Shown: piece after piece, positions 45,794 through 54,140 of the stretch
Layout of the letters: every line of letters starts with the position of its first letter
Numbering within the stretch: the first letter of the stretch is position 1
Assembly (NCBI RefSeq): GCF_000622325.1
Contig: NZ_JASE01000005.1
Span: 806,001-870,000 of the forward strand
Length of the DNA: 64,000 nt
From: Sulfitobacter geojensis
GTDB lineage: Bacteria; Pseudomonadota; Alphaproteobacteria; Rhodobacterales; Rhodobacteraceae
Reading direction: 5' to 3'
Position numbers and translations under genes: made by a program
The notes under the pieces: model-generated
Told to the model about the DNA's origin: nothing
Databases searched by the model: none
What the model saw: only the letters and a program-made list of their open reading frames with translations

Positions 45794-46594
45794 ATGTCTT
45801 TCGCGGTCAAAGGTAAAACGGTGATTGTGACGGGGGCGGCCAATGGCATTGGCCTCGCCGTGGCGCGTCACATGGCGGACAAGGGCGCGAATGTGATGTG
45901 CGCCGACGCCCACGAGAAAAAGCTGGTCGAGGAATTCGGCACAGCACCCGAAGACGGCAATATCCGCACGTTTGCTGGTGATTTGCGCCAGCGGCTGACG
46001 ATTGCCAATCTGGTGTCAGCGACGATTGATGCCTTTGATCAGGTCGATGTTCTGGTCAATGCGTCGCGTCAGATCCTGCCGACGGATGCCTTGGATGTCG
46101 AAGACACATCAGTGCAAAGCCTGCTGGATCAGAATCTGATGACCGCGCTGCATCTGTCGCAATATGTCGCCAAACGCATGATGAAACAGGCCGAAGCGCA
46201 AACCGAAGGGCAGGTCGGTTCCATCATCAACTTCAGTTCGATTGCCGCACAGCAGATTCAGCCCGAACTGATGGGGTATTCGATTGCTGCCGGTGCGGTG
46301 CAACAGATGACACGCTCCATGGCGCTGACATTGGCCCCCCACCGCATTCGCGTGAACGCGATTTCATTCGGATCGGTGATGAGCGGGTCGCTGCGCGCAT
46401 CTGTGGCGGAGAACCGGGAATGGCGGGAAGATATCCGCAGTCACACGCCCTTGGGCCGGATCGCCGCCCCGAACGAGCTGTGCGATACTGTGCAATACCT
46501 TGCCGCTGACAGCTCCAGCTTCATGACCGGAGAGGTTCTGGTGGTGGATGGCGGGCGCAGTCTGCTGGACGTGGTCAAGGCTCCCGCGCATTAA
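45794..46594 (+). CDS. SDR-family protein lacking the catalytic lysine
   Basis: A 266-residue Rossmann-fold protein. TGAANGIGLAVA (residues 13-24) is the cofactor loop and N114, S149 and Y162 of the SDR active site are present. In the YxxxK motif, however, the sequence is Y162-S-I-A-A166: alanine replaces the lysine. The NNAG motif is also altered to VNASRQ. The C-terminus (FMTGEVLVVDGGRSLL) is normal. It may be a pseudo-enzyme or use another base. It is probably co-transcribed with rsmC. Confidence 0.88.
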   Translation: MSFAVKGKTVIVTGAANGIGLAVARHMADKGANVMCADAHEKKLVEEFGTAPEDGNIRTFAGDLRQRLTIANLVSATIDAFDQVDVLVNASRQILPTDALDVEDTSVQSLLDQNLMTALHLSQYVAKRMMKQAEAQTEGQVGSIINFSSIAAQQIQPELMGYSIAAGAVQQMTRSMALTLAPHRIRVNAISFGSVMSGSLRASVAENREWREDIRSHTPLGRIAAPNELCDTVQYLAADSSSFMTGEVLVVDGGRSLLDVVKAPAH

Positions 46595-46604
46595 ATCCAT
46601 CGCA

Positions 46605-47573
46605 TCAAGTGCGGCGCGCCACCAGCTTGACTGCGATCAAGAACGCAATCGCGAAGGCCACAAATCCGCCAAGCATGTCGCTGACGTGATGACCGCCATG
46701 TGACAGAATCGCCGGCAGCATGCCGAGGTTCAAGATCAACATCGGCCAGAACGCCCACGTGCCCCAGACGAATCCGACTGAGAGGCACAGCATGACCGTG
46801 TGATAAGACGGAAAGGCGATGGTGCCCATGATCACTTCCGGTGAAATAAGCGGAACACCCGTGGTGGCCAGATGCATCAGGCGGTTGCCTTCGGCTTGAC
46901 CATGGACCAGTCCGAGCGCGGTTTCGACGTCCGGCGAAAGCGCGACATAGGCCGAAGGGCCGATACTGGGCCAGACCCACCAAAACGCCACTGCCAGCAA
47001 GAGCGATAGGGTCCCTGTGATCAACAGGCGATGCAGATCGACCAGCCGTCCAAGAAAGCTGAGAATAAAGATCACCACAAACAACTGCGCCAGCGAGGTG
47101 CCATAGATCGCACCAATGGCTTTGCCCAAAGCGGGATAGGCGGCCATGGCGCTGGTGAAGCCGTCCCAGCTGTAACCGAACAGGGCCGCATCAAATGCCA
47201 TCAACCGGGTGTCGATCATGGGGGTGTCGAATGGGAAACGCAGATAGATCAGAATGGCAATAACGCCGGAAAAACCGATGTAGATGCCGGTGCCGATGGC
47301 CGCCATCGCCGCGCGGGGCATGTCGCGCCGGACCCGCACAAAGCAACCCAGCATGACCAACCCCAGACTTGGCGCGAAACTGATCAGGAAAGCATTCCAT
47401 GCCACCGCTTGCCCCGCGATCTGGGCAAGGATGAATGCGAGCAAACCGATGCCAAGGGTCAATACGATCAACATCTGCTCTGCCGGTTTGAGCGCGCGCG
47501 CAAAGCCATTTCGTGTGACGGGCAATTGATGTGCCGAAATATCAGGAAATTCCGCGGAGATATCTGTGGGCAT
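46605..47573 (-). CDS. PAP2-superfamily membrane phosphatase/phosphotransferase
   Basis: A 322-residue integral membrane protein with about eight helices. The phosphatase motifs are the AFPSYHTVM segment (motif II histidine) and HGGHHVSDMLGG (motif III His and Asp). The overall form resembles PAP2 proteins related to inositolphosphotransferase (Aur1-like) that act on lipid phosphates in the membrane. Convergent with the SDR gene. The 195 bases upstream (47574-47768) hold nothing I can assign. Confidence 0.85.
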   Translation of the reverse strand: MPTDISAEFPDISAHQLPVTRNGFARALKPAEQMLIVLTLGIGLLAFILAQIAGQAVAWNAFLISFAPSLGLVMLGCFVRVRRDMPRAAMAAIGTGIYIGFSGVIAILIYLRFPFDTPMIDTRLMAFDAALFGYSWDGFTSAMAAYPALGKAIGAIYGTSLAQLFVVIFILSFLGRLVDLHRLLITGTLSLLLAVAFWWVWPSIGPSAYVALSPDVETALGLVHGQAEGNRLMHLATTGVPLISPEVIMGTIAFPSYHTVMLCLSVGFVWGTWAFWPMLILNLGMLPAILSHGGHHVSDMLGGFVAFAIAFLIAVKLVARRT

Positions 47574-47768
47574 GGCCGGTCCTCTGGCTGTGTGTTCAGG
47601 CGCTGATCCGCGCGTTAAACCGCAGTTTTCGGGCCAGATTGGGGCAGGGAAACGGCATTAGGATGCGCCTGACATCCAAATTTGTCACCAGAAAGCAGGG
47701 CTGCCGTTACAAACATCGAGGTTTTGGGCTTGACCGCGCCTTGGGGCTGGCTTAATCGACGCGGCGAC

Positions 47769-47845
<77 letters not shown>

Positions 47846-48127
47846 TTTATCCCGTAGATACCCCCATCGAACCGTCAACCGCCCCTTGGGGTGACTGTTT
47901 GGCATAACCGGCTATGCCTTGTTCTGAACGGGGCGAAATTCCTTCGGATTTCTGGGATAAAGACGCTTGATGGTTACATATTTTTGCCGCCTTTATAAAC
48001 TTCCGATGCGCGGCTGATCTACTTGGCGTTGATTGACGGCGGGGGGCAACTGTTGTCTGGTTGCTTTGGAATAACGAATCTGATCACCCGATCACACGGG
48101 TGGCACACCGAAAAATGGGAGAAGACT
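47846..48127 (+). promoter_or_regulatory. Region between the tRNA and the TRAP genes, with two hairpins
   Basis: No gene is seen in these 282 bases. GGCATA/TATGCC (47901-47918) may end the tRNA transcript. CACCCG/CGGGTG (48085-48102) is a perfect dyad with a 6-nt loop, 26 bases before the dctP start, and could be a regulator site or leader hairpin. TTTATCCC just after the tRNA and GGGATAAA near 47960 form a longer-range inverted pair. No TGCA-N6-TGCA motif is present here. Confidence 0.35.
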
Positions 48128-49162
48128 ATGATTTTACGCAGAACATTGATGGGGATTGCCGGCGCGGCAGTCGCTGCGACCCTGATGACCACGACTGCTA
48201 TGGCGCAAGAAGTAACGTTGCGCATGCACCAGTTCCTGCCACCGCAGGCCAATGTGCCTAAGCTTGTGCTGGATGTCTGGGCGGACAAGGTTGAAGCCGC
48301 CAGCGAAGGTCGGATCAAGATCGAGCGTTACCCTTCCATGCAACTTGGCGGTAAGCCACCAGAGCTGATGGATCAGGCAATCGACGGCGTGGCAGATATC
48401 GTCTGGACAGTTGTCGGCTATACGCCGGGTCGCTATCCAAGCACCGAAGTTTTCGAGCTGCCGTTCATCATGACCAATGCGCGTGCCGCATCCTCTGCTT
48501 ATTGGCAGATGTTTGAAAAGCACATGAAAGACGATGAATTCAAAGACGTGCACATTCTGGGCACATGGGTTCACGGCCCCGGCATGATTCATGTTAACAA
48601 AGAGGTGAAAACACCCTCCGATATGGAGGGGCTGAAAATCCGTGGGGGGTCGCGTCTGGCGAACCAGCTGCTGGAAAAAGTCGGCTCAACACCTGTCGGC
48701 ATGCCCGTTCCTGCGGTGCCTGAAGGTCTGTCCAAAGGCGTGATCGACGGCACAACCATTCCATGGGAAGTAACGGCCGCGTTGAAAGTGCCAGAGCTGG
48801 TGTCGAACCATACAGAGTTCGAAGGCAACGCGCTTTATGTGCTGACCTTTGTTCTGGCGATGAACAAGGCGCGCTACGAAGGTCTGCCGGCTGATCTGCA
48901 AAAGGTGATCGACGACAATTCCGGTCTGGAATTCTCGATCTTTGCTGGTGGTACCCAGTCCGACAGCGACGGCCCTGCACGTCAACTTGCCGTGGATCGT
49001 GGCAACAACATCGTAACCGTCAGCGGTGACGACGTTCAGGCATGGCGCGACGCGGCGCAGCCGATCTATGACGAATGGGTCGCGGATATGAACAGCAAAG
49101 GCATCGACGGTCAGGCGCTGATCGACGAAGCAAAAGCCTTGATGGAAGCTTACGACAAGTAA
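48128..49162 (+). CDS. TRAP transporter substrate-binding protein (DctP type)
   Basis: A 344-residue periplasmic binding protein. A Sec signal peptide (RRTLMGIAGAAVAATLMTTT, cleavage near AMA-QE) precedes the mature DctP fold with LRMHQFLPPQANVPK, the conserved arginine region GLKIRGGSR, and VPEGLSKGVIDGTTIPWE. The ATG at 48128 follows GGGAGAAG. Next to an aromatic-CoA ligase and box genes, it probably binds benzoate or a related aromatic acid; the sequence alone does not prove this. Confidence 0.93.
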   Translation: MILRRTLMGIAGAAVAATLMTTTAMAQEVTLRMHQFLPPQANVPKLVLDVWADKVEAASEGRIKIERYPSMQLGGKPPELMDQAIDGVADIVWTVVGYTPGRYPSTEVFELPFIMTNARAASSAYWQMFEKHMKDDEFKDVHILGTWVHGPGMIHVNKEVKTPSDMEGLKIRGGSRLANQLLEKVGSTPVGMPVPAVPEGLSKGVIDGTTIPWEVTAALKVPELVSNHTEFEGNALYVLTFVLAMNKARYEGLPADLQKVIDDNSGLEFSIFAGGTQSDSDGPARQLAVDRGNNIVTVSGDDVQAWRDAAQPIYDEWVADMNSKGIDGQALIDEAKALMEAYDK

Positions 49163-49234
49163 GCGTTAATCCTGCCTATCGACCTGCGGCGGCTTCGGGC
49201 TGGCGCAGGTCTTTCTATGATAAGTGAGTACCCC

Positions 49235-49816
49235 ATGCACCGCGCTGTCCAGTCTCTTGCCCGTCTGACCGCTTTGGCCGGAGGGATTGTTCTGATTGTG
49301 CTGATTGTATTGACCACGCTGTCAATCCTGGGTCGGTCTTTGAACAAGTTCTTTCACAACGATTTTTTCGACACGTCGCTCACTGGCTTTTCCCAGTGGA
49401 TGCTGAACACAGGCATCGGCGAAATCAACGGCAGCTACGAAGTGCTGGAGGCGGGGGTCGCATTTGCTATTTTCTCTTTCTTGCCAGTCTGCCAGTTCTA
49501 CGGGGCCCATGCGACGGTTGATGTGTTTACCTCCATGCTGTCGGGCAGGGTGAACCGTTGGATCGCGGCCTTTTGGGAGGTGGTGCTGAGCGCCACAATC
49601 ATTTTGATCGTTTGGCGTTTGTACGAGGGCATGTTGCGCTATCTGGGCAATGGCGAAACCACGTTGTTTTTGCAGTTTCCGGTCTGGTGGGCTTATGCGG
49701 CAAGCACCGCTGCGGGGCTCGTTGCCTGTGTCGTCGGGGTCTATTGCGCGTTTGTGCGACTGGCCGAGGCGCTGGGCGATCGCAACATCCTGCCTTCCGA
49801 ACATGGGGAGCACTGA
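49235..49816 (+). CDS. TRAP transporter small permease (DctQ type)
   Basis: A 193-residue inner-membrane protein with four helices: GIVLIVLIVLTTLSILGRSL begins the first, and VAFAIFSFLPVCQFYGAHAT is typical of DctQ. I chose the ATG at 49235, six bases after GTGAG; an ATG at 49217 would add six residues. The gene lies 72 bases after dctP and one base before dctM. Confidence 0.9.
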   Translation: MHRAVQSLARLTALAGGIVLIVLIVLTTLSILGRSLNKFFHNDFFDTSLTGFSQWMLNTGIGEINGSYEVLEAGVAFAIFSFLPVCQFYGAHATVDVFTSMLSGRVNRWIAAFWEVVLSATIILIVWRLYEGMLRYLGNGETTLFLQFPVWWAYAASTAAGLVACVVGVYCAFVRLAEALGDRNILPSEHGEH

Positions 49817-49817
49817 G

Positions 49818-51137
49818 ATGAGCAACCTCGAACTGGGCTTTTATTCCTTTCCTGTCCTGCTGATCATGGTGTTTTTGCGCGCGCCTATCGGCCTTGCCAT
49901 GTTGCTTTGCGGTTTTGGCGGCTGGTATTTCGCCATGGGCGGCAACCCCACGCCATTGCTGGCAAAAATGAAATCGGAAACCTACACGACCTTCTCAAGC
50001 TATTCTCTGAGCATCATTCCGATGTTCCTGTTGATGGGGCAATTCGCGACCCTGTCAGGCATGTCCCAAGCGCTGTTCAAAGCGGCCGAGGGTTTTTTGG
50101 GCCACCGGCGTGGCGGGGTTGCGATGGCGGCGGTGGGGGCCTGTGCAGGCTTTGGCGCGATTTGCGGATCGTCATTGGCCACGGCGGCGACCATGTCCAA
50201 GGTCGCCCTGCCCGAACTGAAACGCTACGGCTATTCGGGCGGTTTTTCAACGGCGACACTGGCCGCCGGCGGGACGCTTGGCATCTTGATACCGCCCTCG
50301 GTGATCCTTGTGATCTATGCCATCCTGACCGAACAAAACATCGCCAAGCTGTTCCTCGCGGCATTTGTGCCCGGTATTCTGGCGGCACTTGGATATATTC
50401 TGACGATCTCGCTCTATGTGCGTTTGCATCCTGATGCGGCGGGCACCCGTGCGCCCATTCCGATGGCCGAACGGTTTCGTGCGCTGGCCGATTGCTGGCC
50501 GGTTCTGACGATCTTTATCGTCGTTGTCGGCGGCATTTATGCGGGTTGGTTCACCCCCACCGAAGGATCTGCCATCGGCGCGGCGGGCACCGGACTGGCG
50601 GCGCTTATGGCGGGCAGCCTGAACTGGAAAGTTCTGGGCGAAAGCTTGCTCGGCACCGCGCGCACCACCGGTATGATCTTTTTCATCGTGCTGGGGGCCG
50701 CGTTCTATAACGGCTTCCTTGCCTTGTCGGGCGTGCCACAGTTCATGGCCGGTTGGGTGGTAGAACAGGGGTTTTCGCCGTTGCTGGTCCTCTGCGTGAT
50801 CCTTGTTTTCTATGTGATTTTTGGCTGCCTTATGGACAGCTTGTCGATGATCCTGCTGACCGTGCCGATCTTCTTTCCCGTTATCATGGCGATGGATTTT
50901 GGCATGTCGGCGGAACATGTGGCGATCTGGTTCGGCATCCTTGTCCTGATCGTGGTTGAGGTCGGGTTGATTACGCCGCCCGTGGGTATGAACCTGTTCA
51001 TCATCAACTCGATGGATCGTGAAACACCGATGACCCAAACCTATCGCGCCGTGATGTACTTTGTCGGGTCCGACCTGGTGCGCGTTGTGATCCTTGTGGC
51101 CTTTCCAGCGATCACCTTGTTTCTGCTGCCGGATTAA
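49818..51137 (+). CDS. TRAP transporter large permease (DctM type)
   Basis: A 439-residue permease with about twelve helices that couples uptake to the sodium gradient. The family segments APIGLAMLLCGFGGW, SIIPMFLLMGQFATLSGMSQ, GAICGSSLATAATMSKVALP and LITPPVGMNLFIINSM are present. The ATG at 49818 has GGGGAG upstream. Together with dctP and dctQ it forms one complete TRAP system, placed immediately before the CoA ligase. Confidence 0.93.
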   Translation: MSNLELGFYSFPVLLIMVFLRAPIGLAMLLCGFGGWYFAMGGNPTPLLAKMKSETYTTFSSYSLSIIPMFLLMGQFATLSGMSQALFKAAEGFLGHRRGGVAMAAVGACAGFGAICGSSLATAATMSKVALPELKRYGYSGGFSTATLAAGGTLGILIPPSVILVIYAILTEQNIAKLFLAAFVPGILAALGYILTISLYVRLHPDAAGTRAPIPMAERFRALADCWPVLTIFIVVVGGIYAGWFTPTEGSAIGAAGTGLAALMAGSLNWKVLGESLLGTARTTGMIFFIVLGAAFYNGFLALSGVPQFMAGWVVEQGFSPLLVLCVILVFYVIFGCLMDSLSMILLTVPIFFPVIMAMDFGMSAEHVAIWFGILVLIVVEVGLITPPVGMNLFIINSMDRETPMTQTYRAVMYFVGSDLVRVVILVAFPAITLFLLPD

Positions 51138-51144
51138 GCCGCAC

Positions 51145-51209
51145 TGCATTAAAATGCATTCGCGCAGCAGGGATGTTGCCTCTGCCCCGTCTAGCTGCAC
51201 AATGTTGCA
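51145..51209 (+). promoter_or_regulatory. Promoter of the CoA ligase with two TGCA-N6-TGCA candidate BoxR operators
   Basis: TGCATTAAAATGCA (51145-51158) and TGCACAATGTTGCA (51196-51209) both fit TGCA-N6-TGCA, the direct-repeat operator reported for BzdR/BoxR-type benzoyl-CoA-responsive repressors. A possible promoter TTGCCT (51176-51181), 16 bases, CACAAT (51198-51203) places the second motif over the -10 box, a repressing position. The gene for a BoxR homologue lies at 59.2 kb. Motifs are seen directly; the regulator-site link is inferred. Confidence 0.65.
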
Positions 51210-51225
51210 AAAAGGGGAGGGTCCA

Positions 51226-52764
51226 ATGCTATCCAGTCACGCCAATGCGGCGCATCATTTTGTTGATCGCCACATGACCGAAGGGCGCGGGGCCAAGACG
51301 GCCTATATCGAGGCCGAAACCGGTCGCACATTGAGTTATGCGCAGATGGCGCAAGGCGCGGGGCAGGTGGCGGGGGCATTGTCCACCGCGGGCATCCGCC
51401 CCGAAGAACGCGCCGCGGTTCTGGTGCTGGACCAAATCGAATTCCCGCAGATCTTTTGGGGCGCGCTGAAATGTGGCGTCGTGCCGGTGCCGTTGAACAC
51501 CCTGCTGGCCACTCCTGTGTATGACGTGATCCTGCGGGACAGTCGCGCCGCGATCCTTTTTGTCTCTGCCCCGCTTTGGGATGTTGTTGCCCCCGCAGTT
51601 GCCGACAACCCCTATATCCGGCAGGTGGTTTTCATCGGGGACACGCCTGAGGGGATGGCATCCTTCGACACGTTTATCAAAGGCGCGCCTGTCCTTGAAA
51701 CGATGGCCGTTAGCAGGGACGAGGTCGCATTTTGGCTCTATTCCTCTGGCTCGACAGGGCAGCCCAAGGGTGTTGTGCACATCCATTCGGCCCTACAGGC
51801 CACGGCGGACACATATGGCGCGCGGGTGCTGGGCATTCGCGAAGACGATGTGGTGCTTTCCGCCGCCAAGTTTTTCTTTGCCTATGGGCTGGGTAATGAA
51901 ATGACATTTCCGTTGTCGGTCGGTGCCACCAGCGTCCTGTTCACCGGCAGACCGACGCCGGTCGGCATGATCGACACGATTAATGCGCACCAACCCACGA
52001 TCTTTTGCGGTGTGCCGACGCTTTTTGCCGCGATGGTCGCGCAGATGGATCAAAGCGGCGCACCGCAATCTCCGCTGCGCATCTGCATCTCTGCCGGTGA
52101 AGCCCTGCCCGAAGATGTAAGCAAGCGCTGGGAGACCCATACCGGCGTCGGGATCCTTGACGGTGTCGGTTCGACCGAGATGTTGCATATCTTTCTAAGC
52201 AACCGCGCGGATGACATCGTGCATGGCACGTCTGGCGTGGCGGTTCCGGGGTATGAGCTGCGCCTGGTGGATGAACAGGGTGAAGAGGTCGCTGCGGGCG
52301 AGGTAGGTGAATTGCTGGTCAACGGTGCCTCGGCGGCGAATTGTTATTGGAACCAGCGCGACAAAAGCCGCAGCACGTTTGAGGGGGTCTGGACCCGCAC
52401 CGGCGACAAATACGAACGCCGAGAGGACGGGCGGCTGGTATATTGTGGCCGCACCGACGACATGTTCAAGGTTTCAGGCATCTGGTTGTCGCCGTTCGAG
52501 GTTGAAAGCGCCCTGGTTGATCATCCCCGCGTGCTGGAAGCGGCCGTCGTTGCGCAGCGCGATGCGGACGGATTGGAAAAACCCAAAGCGTATATCGTTG
52601 TTCAAACGGGCGAGGTGGATCAAACGTTGATGGAGGAACTGAAGGTCCATGTGAAAGAAAAAATCGGGCTGTGGAAATACCCCCGTTGGATCGAAGGCGT
52701 TGCGGAGCTGCCCAAAACCGCGACGGGTAAAATCCAGCGATTTAAACTGCGGGAGGAACAGTGA
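51226..52764 (+). CDS. Benzoate-CoA ligase family (aromatic acid-CoA ligase)
   Basis: A 512-residue AMP-forming ligase that converts benzoate plus CoA and ATP to benzoyl-CoA. The phosphate loop is YSSGSTGQPKGVVHIH, followed by FFFAYGLGN, the acid-binding region GVPTLFAAM, GVGSTEMLHIFLSN (benzoate ligases have this in place of the usual YGxTE), TGDKYER and the catalytic lysine region PKTATGKIQRFKLR. The ATG at 51226 follows GGGGAGG. It stands at the head of the genes that feed the box pathway. 4-Hydroxybenzoate or another analogue as preferred substrate is not excluded. Confidence 0.93.
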   Translation: MLSSHANAAHHFVDRHMTEGRGAKTAYIEAETGRTLSYAQMAQGAGQVAGALSTAGIRPEERAAVLVLDQIEFPQIFWGALKCGVVPVPLNTLLATPVYDVILRDSRAAILFVSAPLWDVVAPAVADNPYIRQVVFIGDTPEGMASFDTFIKGAPVLETMAVSRDEVAFWLYSSGSTGQPKGVVHIHSALQATADTYGARVLGIREDDVVLSAAKFFFAYGLGNEMTFPLSVGATSVLFTGRPTPVGMIDTINAHQPTIFCGVPTLFAAMVAQMDQSGAPQSPLRICISAGEALPEDVSKRWETHTGVGILDGVGSTEMLHIFLSNRADDIVHGTSGVAVPGYELRLVDEQGEEVAAGEVGELLVNGASAANCYWNQRDKSRSTFEGVWTRTGDKYERREDGRLVYCGRTDDMFKVSGIWLSPFEVESALVDHPRVLEAAVVAQRDADGLEKPKAYIVVQTGEVDQTLMEELKVHVKEKIGLWKYPRWIEGVAELPKTATGKIQRFKLREEQ

Positions 52765-53588
52765 TGGCGATCACATGGTCGGACGCCCCACAAGATCGGG
52801 TGCAGGTGAACGGCACGGCGCTGGAGTATGCCTGTTGGGGACCATCACCAGATCAGGCCCCGACACTGGTGTTGCTTCACGAAGGGTTGGGGTCAGTCGC
52901 GCAATGGAAAGACGTGCCGCAAGCCTTAGCCGATGCCACAGGTTTTGGCGTTTTTGCCTATTCGCGGGCGGGCTACGGTGCATCCGATCCGGTGAGCCTG
53001 CCGCGTCCGCTTGATTACATGACCCGCGAGGCCGAGGATAATTTGGGCGCAGTCATGGACGCTGCGGGGATCAAACAGGCGGTGCTGCTGGGCCATTCGG
53101 ACGGGGCGACGATTGCTACGCTTTATGCCGGTTCGGTGTCTGACATGCGCGTGCGCGGGTTGATTTTGATCGCGCCGCATTTCTTTACCGAAGCCGACAG
53201 TTTGGCGGCGATCCGCGCGGCAGGCAAGGCTTACGTCGACGGGGATTTGCGGAGCAAGCTGGCGAATTATCACGCCAACGTCGATGTGGCCTTTCACGGC
53301 TGGCACGACGCGTGGACCGATCCGGCCTTTGCCAAATGGAACGTCGCAGATGCGATTGATCATCTGCGCATTCCGGTGCTGGCCATTCAGGGGCGCGACG
53401 ATCCTTATGGCACATTGGCGCAGATCGATGAGATCGAAACGCGGATTTATTCACCGGTTGAAACGCTGATCCTAGACGGCTGTGGCCATGCTCCGCATCT
53501 GGAACAAGCTGATGCGACACTGGCAGAAATCAGTGAATTTTGCGCCCGTTTGTGGCGGTTGGAACAGCAAGAAGTTGCGTTTGCCTGA
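52764..53588 (+). CDS. Alpha/beta hydrolase in the box cluster
   Basis: A 274-residue cytoplasmic hydrolase. The nucleophile elbow is G110-H-S112-D-G114, the oxyanion region is LHEGLGSVAQW, and the acid/histidine pair lies around GRDDPYG and GCGHAPHLE. The start overlaps the ligase stop by one base after GGGAGG. Alpha/beta hydrolases recur in aerobic benzoyl-CoA clusters; a role as a thioesterase or ring-product lactonase is plausible but unproven. Confidence 0.88.
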   Translation: MAITWSDAPQDRVQVNGTALEYACWGPSPDQAPTLVLLHEGLGSVAQWKDVPQALADATGFGVFAYSRAGYGASDPVSLPRPLDYMTREAEDNLGAVMDAAGIKQAVLLGHSDGATIATLYAGSVSDMRVRGLILIAPHFFTEADSLAAIRAAGKAYVDGDLRSKLANYHANVDVAFHGWHDAWTDPAFAKWNVADAIDHLRIPVLAIQGRDDPYGTLAQIDEIETRIYSPVETLILDGCGHAPHLEQADATLAEISEFCARLWRLEQQEVAFA

Positions 53589-54030
53589 CCGGTCAGACGC
53601 CATTCCGGTGCCGCCCTATGCCTATGTGCCCGGGCAAAACATGCGCCACCCGGAAGATTGGTTCGATGCCATTAAAGATACTGTGCTGGAAGGCATGCCC
53701 GCGGCTGATTTGCAGCATACGGCGGCATTTCGTGCAGGGCTGATCTATCTCGACGCGGGATATTACTGGGAATGCCATGAGGTGCTTGAAGCCGTCTGGT
53801 TGCAGACGCCGAAGGGCACCGCCGAGCGCGACATGGTACAAGCGCTGATCCAGTTGGCAAATGCACGCCTGAAGGTGCGGATGCGACGCCCCCGCGCCGC
53901 ACAGCGGCTTTGCAACATGGTCGAGGGGCACTTGCAGGAATATGCGATTGATCAGCCGATTCTGGGTGTCTTGCCGGATAGTGTAATGGTCCATGTCGCG
54001 CAGGTGCGGTGCAATCTGGACGGTAGATAG
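53581..54030 (+). CDS. DUF309 domain protein
   Basis: A 149-residue, mostly helical protein. The DUF309 signature FRAGLIYLDAGYYWECHEVL is clear, followed by ERDMVQALIQLANARLKVRM. No ATG suits the start: the conserved region begins before the ATG at 53641, so I use the TTG at 53581, inside the end of the hydrolase gene (TTG at 53575 is the alternative). The overlap suggests coupled translation. Function unknown. Confidence 0.75.
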   Translation: MPDRSDAIPVPPYAYVPGQNMRHPEDWFDAIKDTVLEGMPAADLQHTAAFRAGLIYLDAGYYWECHEVLEAVWLQTPKGTAERDMVQALIQLANARLKVRMRRPRAAQRLCNMVEGHLQEYAIDQPILGVLPDSVMVHVAQVRCNLDGR

Positions 54031-54140
54031 TAGCACTATAGTGCAGCTAAATTTCTAAATCGGCCAAAGTATCCGGCTTGGTCTTAATTCTGCATGAATT
54101 ATAGTACGTAATAATCCGTTTGCGATCTTTAGGAGCTTTC
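54031..54140 (+). promoter_or_regulatory. boxC promoter region
   Basis: This AT-rich gap holds the perfect 12-bp palindrome GCACTATAGTGC (54033-54044) and a possible promoter TTGGTC (54078-54083), 16 bases, TATAGT (54100-54105). A TGCA half-site (54091-54094) sits within the spacer; a complete TGCA-N6-TGCA is absent. A TTAGGAGC ribosome-binding site precedes boxC. A second transcription start for the box genes is likely here. Confidence 0.5.
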
